From UBA12202 sp002691725 (lineage in GTDB: Bacteria; Pseudomonadota; Alphaproteobacteria; Puniceispirillales; UBA1172), in assembly GCA_965660675.1 (NCBI GenBank), contig CBFIAU010000010.1:21246-85245 (forward strand): DNA of 64,000 bases. Reading direction: 5' to 3'. This document shows, piece after piece, positions 1 to 9,129 of the stretch (its first letter is position 1; every line of letters starts with the position of its first letter). A program made the translations under genes and the position numbers. The notes under the pieces are model-generated. The model ran no database searches and had not been told where the DNA came from. It saw only the letters and a program-made list of their open reading frames with translations.

Positions 1-98
1 AGGCTTAAACCGGAATTTTTGCTATCTGCCATAGCAGTCGCTGTGCTTGCGATCAGCAGTAGTATTGAACAGATAAAAGCATGTGCAATGTTACGCAT
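1..98 (-). CDS. Secreted small protein, N-terminal part only (runs off window)
   Basis: Reading the minus strand from an ATG at 98 gives 32 codons that stay open to the window edge. The peptide starts MRNIAHAF, has a hydrophobic stretch SILLLIA, and a probable signal peptidase site ATAMA followed by DSKNSGLS. The mature start (ADSKNSGLS) closely resembles that of the secreted protein at 52149-52493 (ADSRQSGLG), so I infer the two are paralogs. The function is unknown. The rest of the gene lies outside the window. Confidence 0.6.
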   Translation of the reverse strand, partial: MRNIAHAFICSILLLIASTATAMADSKNSGLS

Positions 99-382
99 AG
101 AAAGCCCCAAAGAGTGAAATAAAATTAGATGACGGTTCAATTATATGAAAGTCGTAGATTAGATTATTATAATACATAGTGCTTCTAGAACGTATGTAAA
201 CCATAAATATTAAAGTTTTGTGAATATTTACAATTTAATTTTATATTATGAATTGATTATTTACACAACCATTCTTTCAAACCGCTTGCCCATTTAGATG
301 GCAGGTGTTTGGTTTTGCTAAAAAGTCCTAAAATAGCTTCTGGAAAATGACCAATAATAAAATATCTTATGTGGAAAGGGAC

Positions 383-1285
383 TTAATGAGCGATGTTCAG
401 TCGATCAGGGTTGATCAGCCAATCCATAAAATGCTGTGCTTCCGCTTTCGTCTGTCCACGCGCTGTCAGGGAACAAAAATAACTGCGCTGCGTCTCCACA
501 ACCATTGGAGTGGCGACCGCCAGACTGCCATTGACCAGAAACTCATCAATTAACGGCTGCCAGCCTATCCCAAACCCCATGCCATTCTGAATAGCTTTCA
601 AATAGACCATGAAACTAATGTAGCTATTGCTAATGATAGGTTCAGGGGCGGTAACGCCAGTCTCACGAAAAAAAATGTTCCAGTCATCTTCATGACCTGA
701 ACCGGTTAAATGAAGTAAGTCTTTGGTGGCCAATTCATCAGGCGACAACATTCGGCCTTGGGGAAGCAAATCAGGATGACAAATCGCCACCATTTGCCCG
801 GCAAACACCTGTTGTGAGGGCAGCCCGCTAATTCCTGCTTGATCAAATACAACCACCAGATCAGACCGCTGAGTATTAAAATCAGGATTCTGATCACGGG
901 TGCTAATCTGGACAGAAATATCAGGATAATGAGCTTGAAAATCTGCCATGCGTGGCAATAGATAAAAACTGGTAAACCCAATTCCTGCATCAATGATAAG
1001 TGGGCTGGGACGCTGGCGATTGACAATCTGATCAATGCCAACCCGCAATTCATGAAAGCCTTTATCGACACATTTCGCTAAACTATTGCCATCATCAGTC
1101 AAGGTAAGCAGTGGTCGTGTGCGTAAAAACAATTTAGTCCCCAAGCTATCCTCAAGGGCTTTAATGTGCCGGCTAACAGCAGGCTGCTGAACATTTAGAT
1201 CACTTGCGGCGGCAGAAAAATTAAGATGGCGAGCCGCCGCTTCAAAAGCAACCAATTGGGTGAGAGGGATAGGAAAATCTGTCAT
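383..1285 (-). CDS. LysR-family transcriptional regulator (GcvA-like)
   Basis: This 300-residue protein has the LysR layout. An N-terminal winged helix-turn-helix lies at about residues 5-65 (FEAAARHLNFSAAASDLNV, then QPAVSRHIKALED), followed by a periplasmic-binding-like effector domain. I placed the start at 1285 rather than the in-frame ATG at 1300 because AGGA sits just upstream of 1285. It is divergent from the dehydrogenase operon starting at 1383, with a 97-bp gap, the usual arrangement for a LysR protein that controls its neighbour. The effector is unknown; it may be a substrate of the 1383-6652 operon. Confidence 0.9.
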   Translation of the reverse strand: MTDFPIPLTQLVAFEAAARHLNFSAAASDLNVQQPAVSRHIKALEDSLGTKLFLRTRPLLTLTDDGNSLAKCVDKGFHELRVGIDQIVNRQRPSPLIIDAGIGFTSFYLLPRMADFQAHYPDISVQISTRDQNPDFNTQRSDLVVVFDQAGISGLPSQQVFAGQMVAICHPDLLPQGRMLSPDELATKDLLHLTGSGHEDDWNIFFRETGVTAPEPIISNSYISFMVYLKAIQNGMGFGIGWQPLIDEFLVNGSLAVATPMVVETQRSYFCSLTARGQTKAEAQHFMDWLINPDRLNIAH

Positions 1286-1382
1286 TATACTATTCCTCAA
1301 ATGAATATAAGTAATTCATCATTTCAACCTTTCAATTCCATGTCAATGCGATACGATCAATCTCATAAAGATGGAGAATTAA

Positions 1383-2471
1383 GTGACGACAATATCAATC
1401 TTGGCATTAGGCGGTGACGGTATTGGGCCTGAGATTCTTGCCCAAGGGTTGCGTATTGCCAGGCATGTCGCTGAAAAGTCTGGATTTTTGCTGGATATTG
1501 ATCATGATCTGCTTCATGGCGCCAGCTATGATACTCATGGCGTCTTTTGCACTGATGCGGTTCTCGATAAAGCCAAGGCGGCGGATGCGGTTCTTGTCGG
1601 GGCGGTTGGCGGTCATGCCTGGGATCATGTCCGCATCGCTGGCGGGGCTGAGGCGCAAGATGGGTTAATGTATTTGCGCTATCATTTACAGGCCTATCTA
1701 GGGCTTAGACCAGCTGAGGCATGGAAAGAGCTAAGCTCCTTGTCACCATTTCGTTGTGATGTTGTAGCGGGAGCAGATATTATGATTATGCGTGAGATGT
1801 GTGGCGGTGCCATGTTTGCAAGGCAGCGTGGCCAACGCATCCATCAAGGCAAAAGACAGGGCTATGATTTAACCGCCTATGACGAAGACGAAGTCGCACG
1901 CTTTGCCCATGGCGGCTTTGCTCTGGCAAGGCGGCGGCGGCGGCAGCTCGTAAGCTGTGATAAATCCAATGTCATGGAAAGCTATAAGCTGTGGCGTGAT
2001 GTGGTCGGAGATGTGGCAAAACATTATCCTGATGTTGAGTTCAAGCATATGCTGGCTGATCATTGCGCGTATCAGATGATGATGCAGCCAACAGCGTTTG
2101 ATGTGGTGCTGTGCTGTAATCAGCTTGGTGATGTGTTCAGCGATTTAACAGGCACTGTATCAGGCTCTCTTGGCATGTTGCCCTCAGCCTGTCTGGCGTC
2201 TAATCCCGCCGATGGGCCAAGTTTTGGTATCTATGAAAGCACGTCAGGGTCGGCGCCTGATATTGCTGGCAAAGGAATAGCCAACCCCATAGGCATGATC
2301 CTGTCAGTGGCAATGATGTTTGATTATACGATTGGTCGGCCTGATCTTTGGCAAGCTGTGCATAGGGCGATTGAGCAAACACTTGCCGATGGAATTAAGA
2401 CTCAAGATATAGGCGGCATAGCAACAACGGTGGAAATAACAGATGCTATTCTGGACAGGCTGGTTGCATGA
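1383..2471 (+). CDS. Isopropylmalate/tartrate dehydrogenase-type beta-decarboxylating dehydrogenase
   Basis: A 362-residue member of the isocitrate/isopropylmalate dehydrogenase family, which oxidises and decarboxylates 2-hydroxy acids with NAD(P) and a divalent metal. Visible signatures are GGDGIGPE at the N-terminus, the metal/substrate loop GDVFSDLTG near residue 240 and the nucleotide motif GSAPDIAGKGIANP near residue 290. The start is GTG at 1383 with GGAG eight bases upstream. Its length fits LeuB, but the setting (GMC dehydrogenase, aldehyde dehydrogenase, LysR; no leuCD) argues for a catabolic role on a tartrate- or alkylmalate-like acid rather than leucine synthesis. It overlaps the next gene by four bases, so the two are translationally coupled. 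Confidence 0.85.
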   Translation: MTTISILALGGDGIGPEILAQGLRIARHVAEKSGFLLDIDHDLLHGASYDTHGVFCTDAVLDKAKAADAVLVGAVGGHAWDHVRIAGGAEAQDGLMYLRYHLQAYLGLRPAEAWKELSSLSPFRCDVVAGADIMIMREMCGGAMFARQRGQRIHQGKRQGYDLTAYDEDEVARFAHGGFALARRRRRQLVSCDKSNVMESYKLWRDVVGDVAKHYPDVEFKHMLADHCAYQMMMQPTAFDVVLCCNQLGDVFSDLTGTVSGSLGMLPSACLASNPADGPSFGIYESTSGSAPDIAGKGIANPIGMILSVAMMFDYTIGRPDLWQAVHRAIEQTLADGIKTQDIGGIATTVEITDAILDRLVA

Positions 2472-4108
2472 GTTATGATTATGTCATTGCGGGCGGCGGG
2501 TCTGCGGGCTGTGTTTTGGCGGCGCGGCTGGCTGAAAATCCTGATATATCGGTTTGTCTGGTTGAGGCAGGTGGACGTGGCAGAGATCTTTTTATCCGTA
2601 TGCCCGGCGGCAATGGCTTTGTCTTTGGAAACCCTAAATTAGACTGGGGTTATGTAACGGTTCCGCAAGAGCATCTCGATGGCCGGCAAATTTATTTTGC
2701 TCGTGGCAAGGCACTAGGCGGAACATCAATCGTCAATGGCATGATTTATATGCGTGGTGTCGCGGCTGACTATGATCACTGGCGGCAAATAGGTCTTGAG
2801 GGCTGGGGATATGATGATGTGATGCCATATTTTTTGCGCTCCGAATGCGCTCGTGACAGACGCGATGATTATCATGGTATTGATGGCCCATTAAAAACTG
2901 AAGCAGCAAGAAACTTTGGTATCATTGATCAGGCCTTTATTGATGCGGCGGTTGCTGCTGGCCATCAGCATATCGAAGATTTTAATGGCGCGCATAGAAC
3001 CGGCGTATCGCGTGCAGATAGCACGGTCCATAAGGGCGTAAGACAATCCTCAGCGATAGCCTATCTTAAAAATCCACCAAAAAACTTAACCATTATGACA
3101 GGCAAGCATATTGCAAAGATTGAAATTGAGAATAACCGCGCCGTTGGTATTGAAACGATAACTGGTGAAACTATCCGCGCGGCAAGGGAAGTCATCGTCT
3201 GTCAGGGCGCTTTTGCGACGCCGCAATTGCTCATGTTGTCGGGGATAGGTCCTGCTGATCACTTGAAATCGCAAGGCATCAAGCCGCTAGCTGATCTGCC
3301 GGGGGTGGGGGCACATCTCGCTGATCATGTGGATGTATCCATTCAATATGCTTCAGATGAAATGAAATATAGCCATGCCAAACATCAACGTCTTGATAAG
3401 GCTGCGATGTTAATGGCCAAATGGCTTTGGAATGGTTCGGGGCCGGGTGGCGGCTCACTCTTTTCGGTTGTTCTTTTTCATGCTTTTGATGATGTATCGC
3501 TGCCTGAACTGGAAGTCTTTATGACACCAATGATTATTGATGAGAACCTTGGTAATGGGGATAAAGAAAACGCGCCTTTGCTGCAAAAACTGGGACGCAA
3601 ACTGTTAGTCAGAGGGCGTAAGATTGCTCGGCCAGGTGTTCAGATTGATATCAATCAGGAACGCCCACGGTCGCTGGGTACGGTCAGGCTGGCCTCATCC
3701 AACCCATTGGAGCACCCTTTGATTGACCCGAATTATCTGTCTGATCCAAATGATCTTGATCAACTGGTTCGGGGAGTTGATGTCATGCGTGAGGTCATGG
3801 CACAGCCGCAAATCGCCTCATATGTGACTGGTGAGGTTGGGGCTTGGGCTAATGCCCGAAGCCGAGATGAGATTATATCAGCGATTAAACAAACGGCTTA
3901 CACAGGTCATCACCCTTGCGGTACCGCGAAAATGGGAGCTGATCATGACAATATGGCAGTTCTGGATAACAAGCTGAACCTGCGCGGTATTGATGGATTA
4001 AGGGTATGCGATGCGTCAGCGATGCCAACACAGATTACTGGCAATCTTTATGCTACGGTGGTGATGATGGCAGAAAAAGCTGCCGACATGATTAAGCAAT
4101 CTGCCTAA
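2468..4108 (+). CDS. GMC-family FAD alcohol/choline dehydrogenase
   Basis: A 546-residue glucose-methanol-choline oxidoreductase, which oxidises an alcohol to an aldehyde. The FAD-binding glycine motif (AGGGSAGCVLAARL) begins at about residue 7. The second GMC signature GGTSIVNGMIYMRG is near residue 90, and the catalytic histidine region GHHPCGTAKMG plus the terminal CDASAMPTQITGN block are present. It starts inside the stop of the preceding gene (ATGA overlap) and is followed after 31 bases by an aldehyde dehydrogenase, giving an alcohol-to-acid pair as in BetA-BetB. Choline is possible, but the neighbours are not betaine-specific, so the alcohol remains open. Confidence 0.88.
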   Translation: MSYDYVIAGGGSAGCVLAARLAENPDISVCLVEAGGRGRDLFIRMPGGNGFVFGNPKLDWGYVTVPQEHLDGRQIYFARGKALGGTSIVNGMIYMRGVAADYDHWRQIGLEGWGYDDVMPYFLRSECARDRRDDYHGIDGPLKTEAARNFGIIDQAFIDAAVAAGHQHIEDFNGAHRTGVSRADSTVHKGVRQSSAIAYLKNPPKNLTIMTGKHIAKIEIENNRAVGIETITGETIRAAREVIVCQGAFATPQLLMLSGIGPADHLKSQGIKPLADLPGVGAHLADHVDVSIQYASDEMKYSHAKHQRLDKAAMLMAKWLWNGSGPGGGSLFSVVLFHAFDDVSLPELEVFMTPMIIDENLGNGDKENAPLLQKLGRKLLVRGRKIARPGVQIDINQERPRSLGTVRLASSNPLEHPLIDPNYLSDPNDLDQLVRGVDVMREVMAQPQIASYVTGEVGAWANARSRDEIISAIKQTAYTGHHPCGTAKMGADHDNMAVLDNKLNLRGIDGLRVCDASAMPTQITGNLYATVVMMAEKAADMIKQSA

Positions 4109-4139
4109 GCGAGTTAGGCAAGAGAGAAGGGCAAAAACA

Positions 4140-5618
4140 ATGCGTGAAACAAAAGTCTTTCAATATTTTTCAGGTAATGCTTGGCATGAGCCGACTGGCG
4201 GGGAGTATTTTGACACTGAAAATCCAGCAACCGGGCAAGTCTGGGCGCGCCTGCCGGATTGCCGTGAGGCAGATATTAACCGCGCTGTTGCGGCAGCAAA
4301 ATCAGCCTTTTATGATGGCCCATGGAGCCATATGCTAGCGGCAGAACGTGGCCGCATTCTGCGCCGCATTGGCGATGTTATTTCCGCCCATGCTGATCGG
4401 CTGGGGGCGGTTGAGTTAATGGATAATGGGCGTGTTCCAAATATTGCATCAGGCTTAAAACCGGGCGGCTGGCAGGTGGATAGCTGGCATTATTATGCCG
4501 GATTATGTGACAAGTTTGAGGGCAAGATTATCCCCGCAGAAATGCCGGACATGCATAATTATATGACATGGGAGCCTTTTGGTGTTGTGGCGCTGATTTT
4601 GCCGTGGAACTCACCTATCGGGACACTGATCTGGAAGCTGACGGCGTGTCTGGCGGCTGGAAATACGGTTGTTATCAAGCCTTCTGAGCAGGCCAGCGCC
4701 TCGACGCTTGAGCTGATGGATATATTGCTTGAGGCGGATTTGCCGCCGGGCGTGGTAAACGTCGTAACCGGCTTCGGTCAAACAACAGGTGAGCCATTGA
4801 TCTGTCACCCTGATGTCAGAATGGTATCTTTTACTGGCGGCACAACTGCTGGCGCAAAAGTTGCTGCATTGGCCGCTCAGCAAGTTAAGCCTGTTATTAT
4901 GGAGCTTGGCGGTAAATCGCCGCAAATTGTTATGCCTGATGCGGATATTGATCTGGCGGTCAATGGGATTGTTGCTGGAATATTTCCAGCTGGTGGGCAG
5001 AGCTGTATTTCTGGCTCACGTCTGCTGGTGCATCGATCCATTATTGACGCCTTTACAGAGCGCTTGGTTAAGGCTGCCGAAAAAGCCAGAGTGGGCGCCC
5101 CTGATGACCCGATGACACAGATCGGGCCAATGGCAAATCAGCAACATTATGATCGGGTGCTTGCTGCAATAGCGGCGGCGGAAAAGGCTGGTCACAAGCT
5201 GTTGCTTGATGGCCGAACGGCTTGCCGCGAGCAAGGATATTACATTGGCCCGACCATTTTTGCTGATGTGCCTAATGATAGTGAGCTTTCTCAAAATGAA
5301 GTATTTGGCCCTGTCGTCTCAACCGAAGCATGGGACGATGAGGAGGAGGTCATCCAGAAAGCCAATAATTCCATTTATGGGTTGGCTGGCGGTATCTGGT
5401 CACAGGATGTTGCACGGGCTATGCGGATGGCAAATCGGATCGAGGCCGGAACAATTTATATCAATAATTATTTCAATGCCGCCGCCCAAAGTCCGGTGGG
5501 AGGCTGGAAACAATCAGGTTATGGACGAGAAAATGGCTTAGAAGGCATGCGCTGCTTTATGCAGACGCGATCAGTCTGGCTATCCCTTAACCCCAATCAG
5601 CCAGACCCATTTGCGTAA
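4140..5618 (+). CDS. NAD(P)-dependent aldehyde dehydrogenase
   Basis: A 492-residue aldehyde dehydrogenase that would oxidise the aldehyde made by the GMC enzyme upstream. The general-base glutamate is E255 in ELGGKSP and the nucleophile is C289 in GGQSC. The cofactor motif FTGG and the proline-rich LPWNSP are also present. A good ribosome site (AGAGAGAAGG) precedes the ATG at 4140. It is about 45 percent identical, by rough eye comparison, to the second aldehyde dehydrogenase at 39946-41430, so the window carries two family members in two separate catabolic operons. The substrate cannot be read from the sequence. Confidence 0.92.
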   Translation: MRETKVFQYFSGNAWHEPTGGEYFDTENPATGQVWARLPDCREADINRAVAAAKSAFYDGPWSHMLAAERGRILRRIGDVISAHADRLGAVELMDNGRVPNIASGLKPGGWQVDSWHYYAGLCDKFEGKIIPAEMPDMHNYMTWEPFGVVALILPWNSPIGTLIWKLTACLAAGNTVVIKPSEQASASTLELMDILLEADLPPGVVNVVTGFGQTTGEPLICHPDVRMVSFTGGTTAGAKVAALAAQQVKPVIMELGGKSPQIVMPDADIDLAVNGIVAGIFPAGGQSCISGSRLLVHRSIIDAFTERLVKAAEKARVGAPDDPMTQIGPMANQQHYDRVLAAIAAAEKAGHKLLLDGRTACREQGYYIGPTIFADVPNDSELSQNEVFGPVVSTEAWDDEEEVIQKANNSIYGLAGGIWSQDVARAMRMANRIEAGTIYINNYFNAAAQSPVGGWKQSGYGRENGLEGMRCFMQTRSVWLSLNPNQPDPFA

Positions 5619-5644
5619 TTAAGACAACTTATTTTGTGAGGATT

Positions 5645-6652
5645 ATGATGAGAGAAAACACTTCAGATCAGAAAACAGGTAAAAATAAAAGCTGGAATTG
5701 GCATCCTGATTTCCCCCTTCAGTTATCGCCTATATTGAGCTGGCCGCCGAGGCCGCTGGCGACCTTAAAATGGTTGGCGGGATATTGGCTGGTTATCAGT
5801 TCTGTGACGATTGAGTTTTTGTTTGCATGTGTGGTGTTTACGCTGTTTCAACCCGAAACATCAGTGATGGCAACATTAGCACCGGGGTGGATATTTCAAA
5901 TCTGGGTCAGGAATATGATCTTGATCACGCTGATTGCTGGCGGGCTTCATCTTTGGCTTTATCGGTATCAGTTGCAGGGCAATAAGCGGAAGTTTGATCA
6001 CAGAGGTCAGGCCAAGAATAATGGAAAATTCCTCTTTAGGGATCAGGTTAGAGATAACATGTTTTGGTCTTTGGCGAGTGGCGTTACCATCTGGACAGTC
6101 CTGGAGGTCGGTTATTTTTGGGCTGCCGCAAATGGATATATGCCGGGCTTGGAATGGCGGCAAAACCCGATTTGGTTCGCGGCGTTCTTTGTCATTATTC
6201 CCATTTGGTCGAGCTTTCATTTCTACCTAATCCACCGCTTGTTGCATTGGCAGCCGCTCTATAAATTGGCGCATGGGTTGCATCATCGTAATATAAATGT
6301 CGGGCCATGGAGCGGCATATCCATGCATCCGGTTGAACATCTGCTCTATTTTTCTTCGGTTATAATCCATGTTGTGGTGCCTTCGCATCCGCTTCATGTG
6401 CTGTTTCATTTTTATCAGGAGGCACTTAATCCGCCCTTTACGCATTCAGGGTTTGAACAGGTGATGATGGGCGATACCCCAAGGATTGCGGCTGGTGATT
6501 TCTTTCATCAACTTCATCATCGCCATATAAACTGTAATTATGGCACGCGAGAAATGCCGTGGGATCGTGTCTTCAACAGTTATCATGATGGAACTGGTGT
6601 CATATCGAAAAAGGGGTCATCTGAGACAGAAATGCTCAAAGATATCACCTAG
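5645..6652 (+). CDS. Sterol desaturase / fatty acid hydroxylase family di-iron membrane protein (copy 1)
   Basis: A roughly 335-residue integral membrane protein with the histidine clusters of the fatty acid hydroxylase superfamily: HRLLH, HGLHH and, near the C-terminus, HQLHH. These bind a di-iron centre that hydroxylates or desaturates an aliphatic substrate using O2. Four or more hydrophobic segments lie before and between the clusters. I chose ATG 5645 (5648 is equally possible) over the upstream GTG at 5636 because GTGAGG is a fitting ribosome site. It is last in the operon from 1383. It is a clear paralog of 29022-30077, sharing long blocks such as DNMFWSLASGVT and NVGPWSG. Its substrate is unknown. 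Confidence 0.8.
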   Translation: MMRENTSDQKTGKNKSWNWHPDFPLQLSPILSWPPRPLATLKWLAGYWLVISSVTIEFLFACVVFTLFQPETSVMATLAPGWIFQIWVRNMILITLIAGGLHLWLYRYQLQGNKRKFDHRGQAKNNGKFLFRDQVRDNMFWSLASGVTIWTVLEVGYFWAAANGYMPGLEWRQNPIWFAAFFVIIPIWSSFHFYLIHRLLHWQPLYKLAHGLHHRNINVGPWSGISMHPVEHLLYFSSVIIHVVVPSHPLHVLFHFYQEALNPPFTHSGFEQVMMGDTPRIAAGDFFHQLHHRHINCNYGTREMPWDRVFNSYHDGTGVISKKGSSETEMLKDIT

Positions 6653-6733
6653 CGATACCATCGCTCTTGGATGCGAGATATTGATCTGCCAGTCATAGAA
6701 TGGCAAGCACAAATGTAATGGAGCATGCCATGA

Positions 6734-6872
6734 CTGGTCAGCTGATCTTGCGCGTCCCGAAAGCCATGAAGCGCCGACATAATATCTCCGTTTCTTCAAG
6801 TGACATGATCTCTGATTTCGGTAAAAAAGTTATGTCCTCCTCTATGCATTAGACATAACGAAAATTACAGCG
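6734..6872 (-). pseudogene. moaA: Decayed fragment of moaA
   Basis: Bases 6745-6872 align without gaps to 9965-10092 inside the intact moaA, in the same orientation and at a constant offset of 3220. By eye about 110 of 128 bases match, and similarity continues with one indel to about 6734. The encoded peptide corresponds to MoaA residues about 26-67. It retains FLPKSEIMSLEETE but reads CNFRYV-stop-C where MoaA has the radical-SAM cluster CDFRCVYC, and it stops again after GTRKIS. It therefore has lost an iron-sulfur cysteine and gained stops, and is not functional. Confidence 0.9.
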
Positions 6873-7101
6873 TCTTTGTTCACTAATGAGATTACATAGG
6901 TTTACCCGATTTGGATAACATCCATATTACTAACTCAGTTGGTTTTGATAGGTGTTACGCTTAGATAAACCTATTATTGCCCTCAGAGATTCACTTGGGG
7001 TTTTAAGGTGGCTCTTAGAGTTTTAATATCATGCTCTCTATGCTCTGGCTATACTGTGTAGGTATCCTGAGTTCTTTTATATTTAATCGGTTAGTCTTAT
7101 C
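6873..7101. other. AT-rich intergenic stretch, no gene seen
   Basis: Between the moaA remnant and the first AT-rich gene I see no open frame with a credible start and no strong hairpin. It may be further decayed sequence from the event that left the moaA fragment. Confidence 0.4.
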
Positions 7102-7410
7102 TTACCTACTTGTCTCATCAATTACTTTATCAATCTTTATATTATCATCATATTCAATATTGTCATGATTTGCCTCCAGAGTGTACCAGCCCCTCGGATT
7201 AAAATCTTTACCATCCAAATAGACATTCATTATGCAGTGACCAAACTGTTTCGCATACTGCTGGCATTTAACCATTTGATTGTACGCATCTAGAGTGTTC
7301 TCATCCGCGACTATAAATTTCCATGTCTCCCCTTGCTCCAAAGGATAGTCGGTATCACCATTGTTAATTATTACGTAACTGAGTTTGGAAGCATGCGAGT
7401 TTATTGACAT
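7102..7410 (-). CDS. Hypothetical protein, about 102 residues
   Basis: A small acidic protein with no family I recognise. The start at 7410 is favoured over the in-frame codon at 7422 because GGAG lies seven bases before it. The sequence has two short hydrophobic strands near the N-terminus (LSYVIINN, WKFIVAD) and a central NQMVKCQQYAKQFGHC, with no signal peptide or membrane segment. It follows the coiled-coil gene 7468-8427 on the same strand with a 57-base gap and shares its low base composition, so the two are probably co-transcribed. It may be acquired DNA. Confidence 0.6.
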   Translation of the reverse strand: MSINSHASKLSYVIINNGDTDYPLEQGETWKFIVADENTLDAYNQMVKCQQYAKQFGHCIMNVYLDGKDFNPRGWYTLEANHDNIEYDDNIKIDKVIDETSR

Positions 7411-7467
7411 TGTTAACTCCATTTTTGCATAACTAAAAATGTTATTGATCTAAATAAATATATGTTC

Positions 7468-8427
7468 TCAAAGCCCTCTATTCGTTTCAACTTCATAGAT
7501 GCCACGGAAATAGCCCTGCCGAGACCACTTTCCTGGTTCGTTGACTGGATCCCAACAGGTTGTCCTTACCTGCTTGTTTATCAATCTCTCAGCTTTTGAT
7601 GTTATTGAAAGATTAGGGTCAAATGTCGAAATTTTCATATATTTTCGTTTGCCATTTGAAAATACTAACTCTGTGCATGATGAACCACGATGAATAATAT
7701 TTCTGTTAACCGCTTGGAGGGTCGTTTCTTCACTAAGCGTTGCAACAGAAATTGTCCTGTCTCTGCCTGCCCTTTGGTTCTCTTTTTTGTATTCTTCAAA
7801 TTCTGTAACAAGCAAATTATATTTATTCTCCTTGTCTTTGATTTCTGTTTCTTGTTGTTTAATTATATTGTCTCGTTCGTTTAATCCTTTGATTGCAATT
7901 TGTGCAATGTTGGTAACTCTCAAGTTTTCACTATGTAAACTTCGTATCTGATCTTCATATTTATTTTTAATTTTTTCCTCAATGACTGAATCTCTCTCAG
8001 TCAGATTTACTTCTTTTTTCATGATTAAAGCATCGAAAAGGGCAGACATAGTCACTAACTCACCAGACCGATATCTTGGGTGCAGATCAATGAGGTCTGA
8101 TACTCTAATTTTTTTGTCTTTACGAAGGTTTTTCATCAATTCTGAAAGATAAAATTCGTCCTTTTTATCATTTAGCCAAATTGTAACCACCTTCAAAAGT
8201 GGTGACGATTTTTTCATCAAAATGAAGGTTCCGCTCTGCTCATTACCATCAATGTCTATAAAACTTGCAGTTAACTTTACCCTATCATTTGATTGTTGTT
8301 CTAAATCACAAATGTTGTACAACGTCATTACTGTGTTACTGGGAAATTGGAAGCCGTAACGAAATGGCAACGAGTCCATGTTTGCATGCTCATTTGCATA
8401 CAAGTCGACATCAAGGGTTTCTCTCAT
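7468..8427 (-). CDS. Hypothetical coiled-coil protein, AT-rich
   Basis: A 319-residue protein of unknown function. Residues 1-120 look globular. Residues about 140-225 are rich in E, K, N and Q with leucines or isoleucines at heptad-like spacing (ENLRVTNIAQIAIKGLNERD, then KDKENKYNLLVTEFEEYKK) and should form a coiled coil. Residues 240-319 form a second globular part with KRKYMKIS and WSRQGYFRGIYEV. There is no signal peptide or membrane segment. Codon use and base composition are clearly more AT-rich than in the surrounding metabolic genes, which suggests transfer. It lies between the BLUF gene upstream and the small gene 7102-7410 downstream on the same strand. Confidence 0.7.
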   Translation of the reverse strand: MRETLDVDLYANEHANMDSLPFRYGFQFPSNTVMTLYNICDLEQQSNDRVKLTASFIDIDGNEQSGTFILMKKSSPLLKVVTIWLNDKKDEFYLSELMKNLRKDKKIRVSDLIDLHPRYRSGELVTMSALFDALIMKKEVNLTERDSVIEEKIKNKYEDQIRSLHSENLRVTNIAQIAIKGLNERDNIIKQQETEIKDKENKYNLLVTEFEEYKKENQRAGRDRTISVATLSEETTLQAVNRNIIHRGSSCTELVFSNGKRKYMKISTFDPNLSITSKAERLINKQVRTTCWDPVNEPGKWSRQGYFRGIYEVETNRGL

Positions 8428-8570
8428 CGGAATACCTTATTGTTTTTAATTATCTGAAATTATAAGCTTTAAGGCTAAGAAAGGTCAATAGATAGGCGTA
8501 ACGTATCCTCTATTTACCAGATAGTAATCAAAAAGCATCCCCCACTGACCATTAAATCAGTTTTTATGCT

Positions 8571-8984
8571 CTAAAAAACAGATTTTCCCTGCTCATGAAT
8601 TCTGGTGAAGATATTCAGCGCATTAGTCGCCGTGATATTCAGGAAGTTTCCTGCATTTATTTCCTCATCTGACCACATCAGATTGTTAAATGGGTCAAGC
8701 CGCATTGACCAAGACGTAAATAATCTGCTGTCAATGGCCTCCTCATTGAGTTTTACAATATTTGTATGCCGCGTATCTTTGCTGATTTTTACATACAGCT
8801 CATCAACAGAAGCATCAGGGCCTTCAAGAAGCTGAAGGTAAGAATTAATCCCAGAGACCAGACAGCCTGTCACATCATTCTGCGGATTATTGACGCGTGA
8901 AGAATTAATAATTTCCTGCAAATCCGAGTTAGTCGTATCGGCGCGCTCAGATACATAAATAACTCGCTTTAAGGATGCACTCAT
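8571..8984 (-). CDS. BLUF-domain blue-light photoreceptor
   Basis: A stand-alone BLUF domain of about 137 residues. BLUF proteins bind FAD and sense blue light through a hydrogen-bond switch. The key residues are present: Y10 (VIYVSERA), N33 (NNPQNDVTG), Q51 (YLQLLEG), W92 and M94 (SWSM), with the Q51-to-W92 spacing of 41 that I recall for AppA (Q63/W104). I placed the start at the ATG at 8984, preceded by GGAG with six-base spacing; GTG 8996 and ATG 8990 are alternatives. No output domain is fused, so it probably acts through a partner protein. The next genes downstream (7468, 7102) are candidates by position only. Confidence 0.9.
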   Translation of the reverse strand: MSASLKRVIYVSERADTTNSDLQEIINSSRVNNPQNDVTGCLVSGINSYLQLLEGPDASVDELYVKISKDTRHTNIVKLNEEAIDSRLFTSWSMRLDPFNNLMWSDEEINAGNFLNITATNALNIFTRIHEQGKSVF

Positions 8985-9129
8985 ATCCATCTCCACTACT
9001 TAAAAAAGTATTATTAGTTCTATAAATTGATTAGGTATATATATTGATCACAGTATTATTTTTTCCATATTTATTATGGACATAGATAAATATAGTGTGG
9101 GGAATGGCTGAAACAACCATGATCAGGCA

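Noticed and set aside
1383..2471. Leucine biosynthesis gene leuB
   Set aside because: The fold fits, but no leuCD or leuA is nearby and the operon is catabolic, so I gave no gene symbol.
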